The notes under the pieces were generated by a model, which saw nothing but the letters and a program-made list of their open reading frames with translations, had not been told where the DNA came from and did no database searches. Position numbers and translations under genes: made by a program. A DNA stretch of 64,000 nt. Source: Streptococcus anginosus. Its GTDB lineage: Bacteria > Bacillota > Bacilli > Lactobacillales > Streptococcaceae. The first letter of the stretch is position 1; each line of letters starts with the position of its first letter. The stretch lies in assembly GCF_900636475.1 (NCBI RefSeq), contig NZ_LR134283.1, positions 1,736,001 through 1,800,000 on the forward strand. The letters run 5' to 3'. Shown one piece after another: positions 1-8,645 of the stretch.

Positions 1-7
1 GAAAACT

Positions 8-1021
8 ATGAATGATAGATATATTTTAGCTTTTGAGACGTCCTGCGATGAGACTAGCGTGGCAGTTTTAAAGAATGACGCTGAACTCTTATCCAATGTT
101 ATTGCCAGCCAGATTGAGAGCCATAAACGTTTTGGTGGCGTGGTACCGGAAGTGGCTAGCCGTCACCATGTGGAAGTTATCACGGCTTGCATTGAGGAAG
201 CTCTTGCGAAGGCCGGTATTACAGAAAAAGAGGTGACCGCAGTAGCAGTAACTTATGGACCAGGGCTCGTAGGCGCCCTCTTAGTCGGACTGGCAGCTGC
301 TAAGTCTTTTGCGTGGGCACATCATTTACCGCTTATTCCTGTCAATCATATGGCAGGTCATCTTATGGCGGCTCAAAGTGTTGAGAAATTAGAATACCCT
401 CTTTTAGCGTTATTAGTCAGCGGGGGGCATACTGAGTTGGTTTATGTCAGCGAAGCCGGTGATTATCAGATTGTCGGGGAAACACGCGATGATGCAGTTG
501 GAGAAGCTTATGATAAAGTTGGTCGCGTGATGGGCTTGACTTATCCAGCAGGGCGTGAGATAGATGAATTGGCCCATAAAGGACAAGATATTTATGATTT
601 TCCGAGGGCGATGATCAAAGAGGATAATTTGGAATTTTCCTTTTCTGGGTTGAAGTCTGCCTTTATCAACCTCTGTCACAATGCAGAGCAAAGGGGTGAA
701 AGTTTGTCAAAAGAAAATTTGGCTGCTAGTTTTCAAGCTGCTGTTTTAGATATTCTCATGGCAAAAACAAAAAAAGCTTTGGAGAAATATCCTGTTAAGA
801 CCTTAGTCGTTGCGGGCGGTGTTGCTGCTAATCAAGGTTTACGTGAACGTTTAGTAGCTGAAATGACAGATATCAAGGTAATCATACCGCCTTTGCGTCT
901 CTGTGGGGACAATGCAGGAATGATTGCTTATGCGAGTGTCAGCGAGTGGAATAAAGGGAATCTTGCAACATTGAGCTTGAATGCTAAGCCAAGTCTGGCA
1001 TTTGACACAATGGAAGAATAA
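8..1021 (+). CDS. tsaD: tRNA N6-adenosine threonylcarbamoyltransferase TsaD
   Basis: Catalytic subunit that transfers threonylcarbamoyl from its AMP ester to A37 of ANN-decoding tRNAs, making t6A in the cytoplasm with TsaB, TsaE and TsaC/Sua5. The 337-aa length is normal for the family. The N-terminal actin-like ATPase fold is visible ([15 protein letters not shown], residues 6-20). The iron-binding HxxxH pair is H114/H118 in VNHMAGH, followed by SGGHTEL (138-144) and a C-terminal [10 protein letters not shown] block. The ATG lies 7 bases from the window edge, so the ribosome binding site and any tsaB/rimI partners upstream are out of view. azlC starts 2 nt after the stop, suggesting co-transcription. 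Identification is firm. Confidence 0.97.
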   Translation: MNDRYILAFETSCDETSVAVLKNDAELLSNVIASQIESHKRFGGVVPEVASRHHVEVITACIEEALAKAGITEKEVTAVAVTYGPGLVGALLVGLAAAKSFAWAHHLPLIPVNHMAGHLMAAQSVEKLEYPLLALLVSGGHTELVYVSEAGDYQIVGETRDDAVGEAYDKVGRVMGLTYPAGREIDELAHKGQDIYDFPRAMIKEDNLEFSFSGLKSAFINLCHNAEQRGESLSKENLAASFQAAVLDILMAKTKKALEKYPVKTLVVAGGVAANQGLRERLVAEMTDIKVIIPPLRLCGDNAGMIAYASVSEWNKGNLATLSLNAKPSLAFDTMEE

Positions 1022-1023
1022 AT

Positions 1024-1719
1024 ATGATAGGAAAAAGTTTTAAGGATGGGGCTAAGGCAGCGATGCCAACGGCTCTTGGGTATGTTAGTATTGGACTAGC
1101 TTGTGGAATTATTGGTGCTTCTTATGTCAGTCCTCTTGAGATGGTACTGATGAGCAGTTTAGTCTATGCAGGAAGTGCTCAGTTTGCTATGCTAGCACTT
1201 CTTGCGATTCACGCCCCGGTAACAGCTATTGCTCTGACAGTTTTTTTAATCAATTTGCGTCTATTTTTGCTAGGTCTTCATACATCTACTTTTTTTCGGC
1301 ATGCAAGTCTCTTGCAAAATATTGGTATCGGAATACTCTTGACAGATGAAACATACGGCGTTTTACTAAGTGAGCACGTCCATACAAAATATATTTCGCT
1401 TCAATGGATGTACGGCAATAACATTACGAGCTATCTCACTTGGTTCGTCGGATCTGTAGTCGGAACGACATTAGGAAGTCTATTGCCAAATCCAGAAATG
1501 TTTGGCTTGGATTTTGCGCTGGTTGGTATGTTTATTGGGATTTTTTCTTCCCAATTTTTAGTGATGTTACATAAAACAAAATTTCAAAAACTATTAGTGA
1601 TGTTGTCTGTGGTAGCGTTATCGTTCTATGCTTTAAGCATGCTTGTTTCTTCGTCTTTAGCTGTTTTAATGTCGACCTTATTAGGCTGTGCTGCGGGGGT
1701 AATGCTAGATGATAAATAA
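1024..1719 (+). CDS. azlC: AzlC-family branched-chain amino acid permease, large subunit
   Basis: Large membrane subunit of an AzlCD pair, a family known for export of branched-chain amino acids and their analogues. The 231 residues are mostly hydrophobic. The N-terminus carries the family pattern: a short amphipathic start, then FKDGAKAAMPTALGYVSIGL, then a small-residue-rich helix with YAGSAQFAMLAL. It follows tsaD by 2 nt and overlaps azlD by 11 nt, so the two subunits are translationally coupled. The substrate is inferred from the family only; no operator is visible. Confidence 0.88.
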   Translation: MIGKSFKDGAKAAMPTALGYVSIGLACGIIGASYVSPLEMVLMSSLVYAGSAQFAMLALLAIHAPVTAIALTVFLINLRLFLLGLHTSTFFRHASLLQNIGIGILLTDETYGVLLSEHVHTKYISLQWMYGNNITSYLTWFVGSVVGTTLGSLLPNPEMFGLDFALVGMFIGIFSSQFLVMLHKTKFQKLLVMLSVVALSFYALSMLVSSSLAVLMSTLLGCAAGVMLDDK

Positions 1720-2032
1720 TTATATATTTGTCGCCATTCTTCTCTCAGCTTTGGTGACATGGTTATCACGGCTTACTCCGTTTATATTGGTAAAATATCG
1801 CGGGTTACCTAAGATTATAGAACGTTTCTTGCAATATTTACCGGTCTCTATTGTTTTTGCGTTGATTTTATCCAGCATTACCAAGGGAGGAGTAGGACAG
1901 TTGCCAACCTTCAAATGGCTAGATTTAATAGCTGTTTTTCCAACAATTTATATTGCTTTTCGCTATCGTAACTTAGTGGTAACTGTGATTTTTGGTGTGG
2001 TATTGGTGGCTGGTTTGCGATTCATCTTTTAA
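1709..2032 (+). CDS. azlD: AzlD-family small subunit of branched-chain amino acid exporter
   Basis: Small (107-aa) partner of AzlC with about four hydrophobic helices. The TWLSRLTPFIL stretch near residues 17-27 is the usual AzlD signature region. It overlaps the 3' end of azlC by 11 nt and is closed by a hairpin at 2045-2077, so tsaD-azlC-azlD probably forms one transcription unit. Function is by family and context. Confidence 0.87.
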   Translation: MINNYIFVAILLSALVTWLSRLTPFILVKYRGLPKIIERFLQYLPVSIVFALILSSITKGGVGQLPTFKWLDLIAVFPTIYIAFRYRNLVVTVIFGVVLVAGLRFIF

Positions 2033-2044
2033 ATTTATAGAAAT

Positions 2045-2077
2045 AACTCTGTCTTAGGAAATCACTAAGGCGGAGTT
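2045..2077 (+). terminator. Candidate terminator after azlD
   Basis: Interrupted inverted repeat: AACTC (2045-2049) pairs with GAGTT (2073-2077), and an inner CTTAG/CTAAG stem encloses a 7-nt loop. Only a short TTTA follows, so it is a modest intrinsic terminator. Confidence 0.55.
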
Positions 2078-2228
2078 TTAGTTAAAAATGACCGTTTAAG
2101 ACCTAAAACAGACCATTCAGGATTTTAATGAGCTTTTTATTTAGATTGAGCAGGATGAGAGCTTGTTATAAAGTAGATTTGCGGTTACTATTTTCATTTC
2201 CAAAGGGGCTTTTAGCAGTATTGAGACT

Positions 2229-2291
2229 TACTTCGCAAACTCTATCTATAACCTCAAGTCAGTTCTTTGAGCAATTATCTACTTCGTTAAG
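2229..2291 (+). repeat. Degenerate streptococcal intergenic repeat
   Basis: The segment with TCTATCTATAACCTCAA, a TTGAG half (CTCAA 2253-2257, TTGAG 2267-2271) and flanking ACTTCG blocks resembles, from memory, a very common streptococcal intergenic repeat of the form 'ctatctacaacctcaaa..gttttgagcaa'. A 61-codon open frame crosses it (2128-2313) but has no ribosome binding site and reads like repeat translation, so I treat it as non-coding. The gap 2033-2589 holds only this repeat, the two hairpins listed around it and AT-rich filler. Confidence 0.4.
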
Positions 2292-2343
2292 AATTTTGGA
2301 TATCAAAAAGTAAGGCAGGGACAAAAGTCCGACCTCAAGTATA

Positions 2344-2407
2344 AAAAGCGAACAAAACTAGTTTTCTGGTAATCAGAATTCTGCTTTGTTCGCTTTTCGC
2401 ATTTAAT
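2344..2407. terminator. Perfect 13-bp inverted repeat, likely terminator of galU
   Basis: AAAAGCGAACAAA (2344-2356) is exactly complementary to 2395-2407, and an inner TTCTG/CAGAA stem sits in the loop. The arms are A-rich at one end and T-rich at the other, so the structure could stop transcription from either side. The nearest user is galU on the minus strand, 182 bp away. A short GGGACAAAAGTCC-like hairpin lies just upstream (2317-2333). Confidence 0.6.
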
Positions 2408-2589
2408 TATAGATTTGAAGGGCTTAATAATTAAGATTTTTAAAAATTGAAATCTTTTTATCCCAAACTTTTTACAAGCTATTGTTTTCCCAACAAATGT
2501 AGTGATTGGAAAAGCACTTTTGATTTTAATCGATTAGAGTTCCTTGGAACAATTGATTAGGAATAGGTGCCACCCATCACAGCTATCTG

Positions 2590-3489
2590 TTAGTTTTCTT
2601 TTTTGTCTAATTTCTTGCCTAACTCAATAATGTATTGTTTCATATCGTCTTTGATTTGAGGATGTTTGAGGGCATAGTCAATAGATGTTTTCATAAAGCC
2701 AAATTTGTCGCCGACATCATAACGATCACCTGTGAACTCACGAGCGAATACTCTTTGTGTTTTGTTGAGAGTATCAATAGCATCTGTTAGCTGGATTTCA
2801 TTTCCGGCACCTGGCTTTTGTGTTTCCAAGATGGAGAAGATTTCAGGCGTCAGTAGGTAGCGTCCGATAATGGCGAGATCACTTGGTGCGTCTTCTGGTT
2901 TTGGCTTTTCAACAAAGGTCTCCACGCTGTAGAGCCCATTTACTCCTTCACCTTGTGGATTAATAACACCGTAAGAAGAAACTTCGTCGTGTGGCACTTT
3001 CATGACAGCAATAGTTGAAGCGTGTGTTTCTTCGTAATCATTCATTAACTGTTTGGTTAGCGGAACTGCTTTGTCGTTTGTAATGCCCATCAGATCATCA
3101 CCTAGCATAACGACAAAGGGTTCGTTACCAACGAATGCCTTGGCTTGTAAAACGGCATCGCCAAGTCCGCGTGGATGACTTTGGCGAATGAAGTGAAGAC
3201 CAATGCCAGTCGTTTCATCTACGAGTTTTAAAAGATCAGATTTACCTTTTTCTTTGAGGTTGTACTCCAATTCAAAATTTGAATCAAAGTGGTCTTCAAT
3301 AGATCGTTTGGATTTGCCAGTTACGACTAAGATGTCTTTGATACCAGATTTTAATGCTTCTTCGACGATAAATTGAATAGTCGGTTTGTCAACAATAGGT
3401 AGCATTTCTTTGGCGAGCGCTTTGGTTGCTGGCAAGAAACGAGTTCCAAGTCCAGCAGCAGGAATGACTGCTTTTCTTACTTTTGTCAT
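2590..3489 (-). CDS. galU: UTP-glucose-1-phosphate uridylyltransferase GalU
   Basis: Makes UDP-glucose from UTP and glucose 1-phosphate for capsule, glycolipid and teichoic-acid glycosylation; cytoplasmic. The 299-aa protein opens with the nucleotidyltransferase signature [18 protein letters not shown] (about residues 7-24), followed by [20 protein letters not shown]. Later come the uridine-site VMLGDDL and the FVEKP motif near the middle. It lies 28 nt downstream of gpsA on the same strand and is probably co-transcribed with it. The next structure downstream is the inverted repeat at 2344-2407. Confidence 0.96.
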   Translation of the reverse strand: MTKVRKAVIPAAGLGTRFLPATKALAKEMLPIVDKPTIQFIVEEALKSGIKDILVVTGKSKRSIEDHFDSNFELEYNLKEKGKSDLLKLVDETTGIGLHFIRQSHPRGLGDAVLQAKAFVGNEPFVVMLGDDLMGITNDKAVPLTKQLMNDYEETHASTIAVMKVPHDEVSSYGVINPQGEGVNGLYSVETFVEKPKPEDAPSDLAIIGRYLLTPEIFSILETQKPGAGNEIQLTDAIDTLNKTQRVFAREFTGDRYDVGDKFGFMKTSIDYALKHPQIKDDMKQYIIELGKKLDKKEN

Positions 3490-3517
3490 AGAACGACTCC
3501 TTATTTAATATGGCTAA

Positions 3518-4534
3518 TCACGACCATTCGTTCTCAGCTTTGAATTCATTATTCATTATATCATAAATAGCATCTTTTATGTTAAGGTTTTCATAAATGA
3601 CATGATAAATGGCTTGGGTAATGGGCATGTAAACGTTTAATTCTTGTGCGAGTTCGTAAGCAGCTCTGGTAGTGGAAATGCCTTCAATAACCATGCCCAT
3701 GTTGGCTTCGATATCTTCTAACTTTTCACCGCGCCCAAGAGCATCACCAGCGCGCCAATTGCGTGAGTGAACGGAGGTTCCTGTGACAATTAAATCTCCC
3801 ACTCCGGATAAACCGCTATATGTTAAAGGACTGGCACCGAGTTTGACACCGAGACGGGTGATTTCTGCTAAGCCACGCGTGATAATAGCGGCTTTGGCAT
3901 TGTCACCATAGCCAAGACCGTGAAGAGCCCCTGCTCCGACCGCAATGATGTTTTTGAGTGCGCCCGCTGTTTCCACACCGATGACATCTGTATTGGTGTA
4001 GAGACGGAAGTAGTGATTGCTGAAAAGATTTTGGACGTATTTAGCTGTTTCTAAGTCTTTTGAAGCTGCTGTGATGAGAGTAATGTCGCGAACGATAGTT
4101 TCCTCAGCATGGCTGGGACCAGAAACAACGACGATTTCGCTACGGAATTGTTCAGGCAATTCTTCCTCTAAAATCATGGAGAGTCGCTTATGGGTATCAG
4201 GTTCCAGACCTTTTGAAGCATGCATGATTTTAACTGGGTGATCCAGCACCTCGGCGACTTGTTTGGCTACAAGACGTGTAACCTTGGTTGGAACGACGAA
4301 GAGAATGGCATCCACGCCGTCAAGGGTTCCTTTTAAGTCGTAATACGCTGTAATTTTTTCATCAAGAACAATATCTTTAAAATAACGTTTGTTAGTGTGG
4401 TGCTCGTTGATTTCAGTAATTTGTTCGGCAATATTACCCCAAATACGAACTTCATGTCCGTTGTCATTTAATACTTGTGCCAAGGCAGTACCCCATGAAC
4501 CAGGGCCTAAAACAGCAACTGTTTGTTTTTCCAT
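3518..4534 (-). CDS. gpsA: NAD(P)-dependent glycerol-3-phosphate dehydrogenase GpsA
   Basis: Reduces dihydroxyacetone phosphate to sn-glycerol 3-phosphate, the backbone precursor for membrane phospholipids; cytoplasmic. The 338-aa protein has the Rossmann motif [14 protein letters not shown] at residues 6-19 and the catalytic-lysine segment [15 protein letters not shown] near 188-202, followed by the helical C-terminal domain with SGVGDLIVT. The ATG is preceded on its strand by AAGGAGAAG, a strong ribosome binding site. First gene of a minus-strand pair with galU; gpsA-galU order is common in streptococci. Confidence 0.96.
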   Translation of the reverse strand: MEKQTVAVLGPGSWGTALAQVLNDNGHEVRIWGNIAEQITEINEHHTNKRYFKDIVLDEKITAYYDLKGTLDGVDAILFVVPTKVTRLVAKQVAEVLDHPVKIMHASKGLEPDTHKRLSMILEEELPEQFRSEIVVVSGPSHAEETIVRDITLITAASKDLETAKYVQNLFSNHYFRLYTNTDVIGVETAGALKNIIAVGAGALHGLGYGDNAKAAIITRGLAEITRLGVKLGASPLTYSGLSGVGDLIVTGTSVHSRNWRAGDALGRGEKLEDIEANMGMVIEGISTTRAAYELAQELNVYMPITQAIYHVIYENLNIKDAIYDIMNNEFKAENEWS

Positions 4535-4786
4535 GTTCTTCTCCTTATAGAGTTTTCTAATTTCATTTTACCATAGAAAGCGATAAATTTCTTGTTTAGT
4601 AGTAGCTTGTTTTTATAAGTTATTATTTTATAAGAATAAAGTCTAATTAAAGTGCATAAAAAGAGTGTAATGAGGCAGGAATTGTGGCTAGTATAAAAGC
4701 TATTTATCACACCCTTTAAAAAAATCAATTGGACGGCAGGTAGAGGAAGTGGTATGATTGTGTATATCAATGAGGGGGGGAATCGT

Positions 4787-5476
4787 ATGAGCAGACCGAT
4801 TGTTGGAGTGACTGCTAATCTTTGTCCTGTTGATAAGGAAGGTAAAAATATTCACTCGTCCGTTTCTAGTAAATTTGCTGAGAGTATCAAAATCGCTGGT
4901 GGATTGCCTATGATTATCCCTGTTGGTGACAAAAGTTTGGTGAGGGATTATGTTGAAAGTATTGATAAATTGATTTTGTCCGGGGGACAACATGTGCATC
5001 CCACTTTTTATGGAGAAAAGCAGGCGATTGAGAGTGATGATTACAATATGGTGCGAGACGAATTTGAGCTGGCTCTGTTAGCAGAAACTATTCGACAAGA
5101 AAAACCAATTATGGCAATTTGCCGAGGCTTGCAGTTGGTCAATGTTGCTTTTGGTGGAACGCTCAACCAGCATATTGACAACCATTGGCAGGGCTTACCT
5201 TTTGGAACTTCTTACTCTATTCAAACTGAAAAAGGCAGCATTGTTGAAGAGTTGTTTGGTCGTGCTAGCCAGATCAACTCTGTCCACCGACAAAGTATTA
5301 AAGATTTGGCACCGAATTTTCGTGCAACAGCTTTTGATCCTAGGGATAAAACCATTGAAGCGATTGAGTCGCTAGATGATAGTCGGATCATTGGGCTTCA
5401 ATGGCACCTAGAGTTTTTAATCAATGAAGAAAAAGGGAATCTAGAACTTTTTCAGTATCTTTTGCAGAAATTGTAA
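4787..5476 (+). CDS. Class I glutamine amidotransferase, gamma-glutamyl-GABA hydrolase-like (PuuD family)
   Basis: Predicted cytoplasmic hydrolase of the Peptidase_C26 / PuuD family, which cleaves gamma-glutamyl amide bonds. I start it at 4787 (229 aa), because the run GAGGGGGG at 4773-4780 is a good ribosome binding site for that ATG and the in-frame ATG at 4754 has none. Catalytic residues are visible: nucleophile C112 in AICRGLQL, and H207 with E209 in LQWHLEF. The proline usual in the WHPE motif is leucine here. The substrate is unknown; no polyamine genes are nearby. It stands alone. Confidence 0.85.
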   Translation: MSRPIVGVTANLCPVDKEGKNIHSSVSSKFAESIKIAGGLPMIIPVGDKSLVRDYVESIDKLILSGGQHVHPTFYGEKQAIESDDYNMVRDEFELALLAETIRQEKPIMAICRGLQLVNVAFGGTLNQHIDNHWQGLPFGTSYSIQTEKGSIVEELFGRASQINSVHRQSIKDLAPNFRATAFDPRDKTIEAIESLDDSRIIGLQWHLEFLINEEKGNLELFQYLLQKL

Positions 5477-5489
5477 ATTTGAAATACGG

Positions 5490-5506
5490 CTTAAGCTTCA
5501 TTTAAG
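5490..5506 (+). promoter_or_regulatory. CiaR-type direct repeat (CTTAAG-N5-TTTAAG)
   Basis: CTTAAG at 5490-5495 and TTTAAG at 5501-5506 are separated by exactly 5 nt and sit 10 nt upstream of a TATAAT (5517-5522). This is the architecture described for promoters activated by the response regulator CiaR in streptococci, where the repeat replaces the -35 box. ciaRH itself is not in the window. Confidence 0.8.
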
Positions 5507-5516
5507 AAAATCGTTT

Positions 5517-5522
5517 TATAAT
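5517..5522 (+). promoter_or_regulatory. -10 element of the csRNA promoter
   Basis: Perfect TATAAT 10 nt after the CiaR-type repeat. There is no independent -35 hexamer, in keeping with activator-dependent transcription. Transcription would start near 5529. Confidence 0.75.
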
Positions 5523-5528
5523 AATATT

Positions 5529-5621
5529 ATCAAATGAAGACCTCCTAACTTTATTTGATGAAATCCTAAAACTTTTTCATAATAATCTCCCTATAAGGGC
5601 CACCAAAGAGGTGGTCTTTTT
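5529..5621 (+). ncRNA. Cia-dependent small RNA (csRNA), about 90 nt
   Basis: A promoter with a CiaR repeat and -10 box is followed about 70 nt later by a strong intrinsic terminator (5598-5621), with no open reading frame between. The predicted RNA carries the csRNA hallmarks: an unpaired CCTCCTAACTTT segment (5541-5552), complementary to Shine-Dalgarno sequences, held in the loop of a CAAAT/ATTTG stem (5531-5535 with 5553-5557). A second loop with TCCTAAAAC follows, closed by ATGAAA/TTTCAT. csRNAs are known in many streptococci as trans-acting repressors of translation of mRNAs such as comC. Exact ends and targets are inferred. Confidence 0.82.
5598..5621 (+). terminator. Intrinsic terminator of the csRNA
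   Basis: GGCCACC (5598-5604), loop AAAGA, then GGTGGTC (5610-5616) and five T residues. A strong, compact hairpin. Confidence 0.88.
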
Positions 5622-5658
5622 GTTTTGTGAACAGTCATTCGTTATTCCTGTTAGTTTA

Positions 5659-5667
5659 TGATATAAT
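5659..5667 (+). promoter_or_regulatory. Extended -10 promoter of the S66 peptidase gene
   Basis: TGATATAAT: a perfect TATAAT (5662-5667) with the extended TGn element, 32 nt before the start codon. No good -35 is visible at the right spacing. Confidence 0.6.
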
Positions 5668-5698
5668 ATTTCAAATCATTGATTAAGGAGGAAATAGG

Positions 5699-6730
5699 AT
5701 GATAAAGAACGTTGGAATCGTTAGTCTATCAAGCGGGATTATAGGAGAAAGTTTCGTTAGGCATGAGGTTGATCTAGGATTAAAGCGTTTAAAAGACTTG
5801 GGACTTGAAGTGATGTTTTCAGAGAACGCACAAAGAGGAATGGATTATCTGAAAGACCATCCTGAATCGAGAGCGCAAGATTTGATTCAAGCTTTTGAAG
5901 ATCCTTCAATTGATATGATTTTATGTGCTATTGGTGGAGATGATACGTATCGATTGCTACCCTATTTGTTTGAAGATAACCAATTAAAAAAGGTTGTGAA
6001 TCAGAAAGTATTTTTAGGTTTTTCAGACACTACCATGAATCACTTCATGCTCCATAAGTTGGGAGTGAAGACTTTTTATGGTCAGTCATTTCTTGCTGAT
6101 GTTTGTGAGTTAGAGGAAGAAATGCTGCCTTATACGCTTTCATATTTTAAGGAACTGATTGGAACAGGGACTATCTCAGAAATCAGACCGAGCAATGTCT
6201 GGTATGATGAGAGGACGGATTTTAGTGAAAAAGCCTTAGGAACGAAGCGGACTCGTCATGAAAATCAAGGCTTTGAATTGCTGAAAGGGAAGGCAATATT
6301 TGAAGGGGAAATTTTAGGAGGCTGTTTGGAGTCGCTCTATCAGATATTTGATGAAAGATATGAAGGTGCCATTGAATTGTGTGCACAATATCAGCTCTTT
6401 CCTAGTCTTTCAGAATGGGAAGGAAAAATTCTTTTGTTGGAAACCAGTGAGGAAAAACCAGAACCAATTTTATATCGAAAAATGCTAGAAGCCTTAAAGG
6501 CGACAGGGATTTTTTCTGTTTTAAATGGGATTCTTGTCGGAAAACCAATGGATGAAACTTATTATGGAGAATATAAACAAATCCTGCTTGATGTCATTGA
6601 TACAGATATTCCTATTTTATATAACTTAAATGTTGGACATGCTACCCCAAGAGCAATTGTTCCTTTTGGAGTGAAAGCTGAGGTGGATGCCAACGAGCAA
6701 GTCATTCGATTTTTGAATGAACTGAAATAA
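5699..6730 (+). CDS. S66-family LD-carboxypeptidase / MccF-like serine peptidase
   Basis: Predicted cytoplasmic serine peptidase of family S66, which includes murein LD-carboxypeptidase LdcA and the microcin C immunity protein MccF. Catalytic residues are in place over 343 aa: S109 in the nucleophile elbow GFSDTT, E211 in LGGCLES, and H314 in VGHATPRA. The N-terminal IGGDDTYRLL lies around residues 78-87. Length and the TTM after the nucleophile favour the MccF-like branch, so either recycling of a peptidoglycan tetrapeptide or detoxification of aminoacyl-adenylate-type compounds is possible. Strong ribosome binding site AAGGAGGA at 5685-5692. Monocistronic, closed by the hairpin at 6740-6766. 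Confidence 0.88.
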   Translation: MIKNVGIVSLSSGIIGESFVRHEVDLGLKRLKDLGLEVMFSENAQRGMDYLKDHPESRAQDLIQAFEDPSIDMILCAIGGDDTYRLLPYLFEDNQLKKVVNQKVFLGFSDTTMNHFMLHKLGVKTFYGQSFLADVCELEEEMLPYTLSYFKELIGTGTISEIRPSNVWYDERTDFSEKALGTKRTRHENQGFELLKGKAIFEGEILGGCLESLYQIFDERYEGAIELCAQYQLFPSLSEWEGKILLLETSEEKPEPILYRKMLEALKATGIFSVLNGILVGKPMDETYYGEYKQILLDVIDTDIPILYNLNVGHATPRAIVPFGVKAEVDANEQVIRFLNELK

Positions 6731-6739
6731 CTTCAAAAG

Positions 6740-6766
6740 TGCAGGTTGAAGAATGACCTGCATTTT
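6740..6766 (+). terminator. Terminator after the S66 peptidase gene
   Basis: TGCAGGT (6740-6746) pairs with ACCTGCA (6756-6762), followed by TTTT. The T-run runs into the -35 region of the dut promoter, so the terminator and next promoter are nested. Confidence 0.75.
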
Positions 6767-6793
6767 GCGTGTTGTTTACGAATTTAGTATAAT
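6765..6793 (+). promoter_or_regulatory. dut-radA promoter with an embedded cin-box-like sequence
   Basis: A vegetative promoter is visible as TTGCGT (6765-6770), 17 nt, TATAAT (6788-6793). Inside the spacer, TACGAATT (6777-6784) matches the ComX cin-box TACGAATA at 7 of 8 positions and is preceded by a T-rich stretch. dut-radA belongs to the late competence regulon in pneumococcus, so dual control is plausible. Confidence 0.6.
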
Positions 6794-6823
6794 AGGGGAA
6801 GCAAATGTAGAAAAGAGAAAAAT

Positions 6824-7267
6824 ATGCGAATTCGTGGTTTTGAGCTTGTTTCAAGCTTTAAAAATAAAAATTTACTGCCAAAGCGTGAGACGGCTCATGC
6901 GGCTGGTTATGACTTAAAAGTGGCAGAGCGTACAGTGATTGCGCCAAAAGAGATTAAGTTGGTGCCGACAGGTGTCAAGGCCTATATGCAGGCTGGTGAG
7001 GTGCTTTATCTTTATGATCGTTCATCTAATCCACGTAAAAAAGGATTGGTTTTGATTAACTCTGTGGGCGTTATTGACGGGGATTACTATGGCAATCCGG
7101 GAAATGAAGGGCACATTTTTGCGCAAATGCAGAACATTACAGATCAAGAAGTGGTTTTAGAAGAAGAAGATCGTATCGTTCAAGCTGTCTTTGCGCCGTT
7201 CTTGCTTGCTGATAATGATGAAGCAGATGGTGTGCGGACAGGTGGTTTTGGAAGCACGGGGCATTAA
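6824..7267 (+). CDS. dut: dUTP diphosphatase (dUTPase)
   Basis: Hydrolyses dUTP to dUMP and pyrophosphate, keeping uracil out of DNA and supplying thymidylate synthesis. The 147-aa chain shows the trimeric dUTPase motifs in order: AGYDLKV (I), SSNPRKKG (II), [13 protein letters not shown] (III) and the glycine-rich C-terminal GGFGSTGH (V). It is the first gene before radA; 13 nt separate its stop codon from the likely radA start, and they probably share a transcript. Confidence 0.94.
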   Translation: MRIRGFELVSSFKNKNLLPKRETAHAAGYDLKVAERTVIAPKEIKLVPTGVKAYMQAGEVLYLYDRSSNPRKKGLVLINSVGVIDGDYYGNPGNEGHIFAQMQNITDQEVVLEEEDRIVQAVFAPFLLADNDEADGVRTGGFGSTGH

Positions 7268-7280
7268 GAAAGAGGAATCT

Positions 7281-8645
7281 ATCATAGCCAAGAAAAAAAC
7301 GACATTTGTTTGTCAAAATTGTGAATACCATTCGCCCAAGTATCTGGGGCGTTGTCCTAACTGTGGGGCTTGGTCGTCCTTTGTCGAAGAGGTCGAAGTT
7401 ACGGAGGTTAAGAATGCGCGTGTTTCTCTGACAGGGGAAAAAAGTCGACCGATGAAGTTAGCAGAGGTGACTTCTATCAATGTCAACCGTACCAAGACAG
7501 ATATGGAAGAGTTTAACCGCGTCTTGGGCGGTGGCGTGGTGCCAGGAAGTTTAGTTCTAATCGGAGGAGACCCAGGTATTGGGAAATCTACCCTTTTATT
7601 GCAGGTTTCGACCCAACTCTCTCACAAAGGAACGGTCTTGTATGTCAGTGGGGAAGAGTCTGCCGAGCAGATTAAGCTGCGCGCGGAACGTTTAGGCGAT
7701 ATTGACAGTGAGTTTTATCTCTATGCTGAGACCAATATGCAGAGTATTCGTGCTGAGATTGAAAAAATCAAACCAGATTTTTTGATTATAGATTCCATTC
7801 AGACGATTCTATCGCCAGAAATTTCCAGCGTGCAAGGGTCGGTTTCGCAAGTGCGAGAAGTGACAGCGGAGCTGATGCAGCTGGCAAAGACCAACAATAT
7901 TGCCACCTTTATCGTCGGTCATATGACGAAAGAGGGCACTCTGGCTGGACCTAGAACTTTGGAACATATGGTGGATACAGTACTTTATTTTGAGGGTGAG
8001 CGTCAACATACTTTTCGTATTTTGCGAGCGGTTAAAAACCGCTTCGGCTCTACGAATGAAATCGGTATTTTTGAAATGCAGTCAGGTGGTCTGGTTGAAG
8101 TACTCAATCCTAGCCAGGTTTTCTTAGAGGAGCGTTTAGATGGAGCGACAGGCTCTTCTATCGTGGTGACTATGGAGGGGACGCGTCCAATCCTTGCGGA
8201 AGTGCAGGCTTTGGTGACGCCGACCATGTTTGGCAATGCCAAGCGGACAACGACAGGATTGGATTTCAATCGTGCTAGTCTGATTATGGCTGTTTTGGAA
8301 AAGCGAGCAGGGTTATTATTGCAAAATCAAGATGCCTACCTCAAGTCAGCAGGCGGTGTCAAATTGGATGAGCCAGCCATTGACTTAGCTGTTGCTGTCG
8401 CAATTGCTTCTAGTTATAAAGATTTGCCAACGAATCCACAAGAATGTTTTATTGGTGAAATCGGTCTGACGGGCGAAATCCGCCGTGTCAATCGCATTGA
8501 GCAGCGTATCAATGAAGCTGCTAAGCTGGGCTTCACCAAAGTTTACGCTCCTAAAAACTCTCTGAACGGGTTGAACATTCCCGAAACTATTGAAGTTATT
8601 GGTGTGACAACGATTGGTGAAGTGTTGAAGAAGGTGTTTGGGTAA
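7281..8645 (+). CDS. radA: DNA repair/recombination ATPase RadA (probable AUC or AUA start)
   Basis: RadA is a RecA-like hexameric helicase that drives branch migration in homologous recombination and natural transformation. Seen here: an N-terminal C4 zinc finger (CQNC...CPNC), Walker [11 protein letters not shown], the RadA KNRFG motif, and a C-terminal Lon-like domain. The conserved N-terminus ([14 protein letters not shown]) begins at ATC 7281 or ATA 7284, preceded by AAAGAGG (7269-7275) at good distance, with no ATG/GTG/TTG in between. The only earlier starts lie inside dut; the farthest is a TTG at 7191 with no ribosome binding site, adding 30 non-conserved residues. I therefore place the start at 7281 (454 aa), though 7284 is equally possible. 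Confidence 0.9.
   Translation: MIAKKKTTFVCQNCEYHSPKYLGRCPNCGAWSSFVEEVEVTEVKNARVSLTGEKSRPMKLAEVTSINVNRTKTDMEEFNRVLGGGVVPGSLVLIGGDPGIGKSTLLLQVSTQLSHKGTVLYVSGEESAEQIKLRAERLGDIDSEFYLYAETNMQSIRAEIEKIKPDFLIIDSIQTILSPEISSVQGSVSQVREVTAELMQLAKTNNIATFIVGHMTKEGTLAGPRTLEHMVDTVLYFEGERQHTFRILRAVKNRFGSTNEIGIFEMQSGGLVEVLNPSQVFLEERLDGATGSSIVVTMEGTRPILAEVQALVTPTMFGNAKRTTTGLDFNRASLIMAVLEKRAGLLLQNQDAYLKSAGGVKLDEPAIDLAVAVAIASSYKDLPTNPQECFIGEIGLTGEIRRVNRIEQRINEAAKLGFTKVYAPKNSLNGLNIPETIEVIGVTTIGEVLKKVFG

Noticed and set aside
2128..2313. 61-codon open frame downstream of azlD
   Set aside because: No ribosome binding site, low-complexity composition, and it runs through what looks like a degenerate intergenic repeat.
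7191..7280. RadA start at TTG 7191 inside dut
   Set aside because: No Shine-Dalgarno sequence; the 30 extra residues are not RadA-like and are an out-of-frame reading of the conserved dut C-terminal motif.
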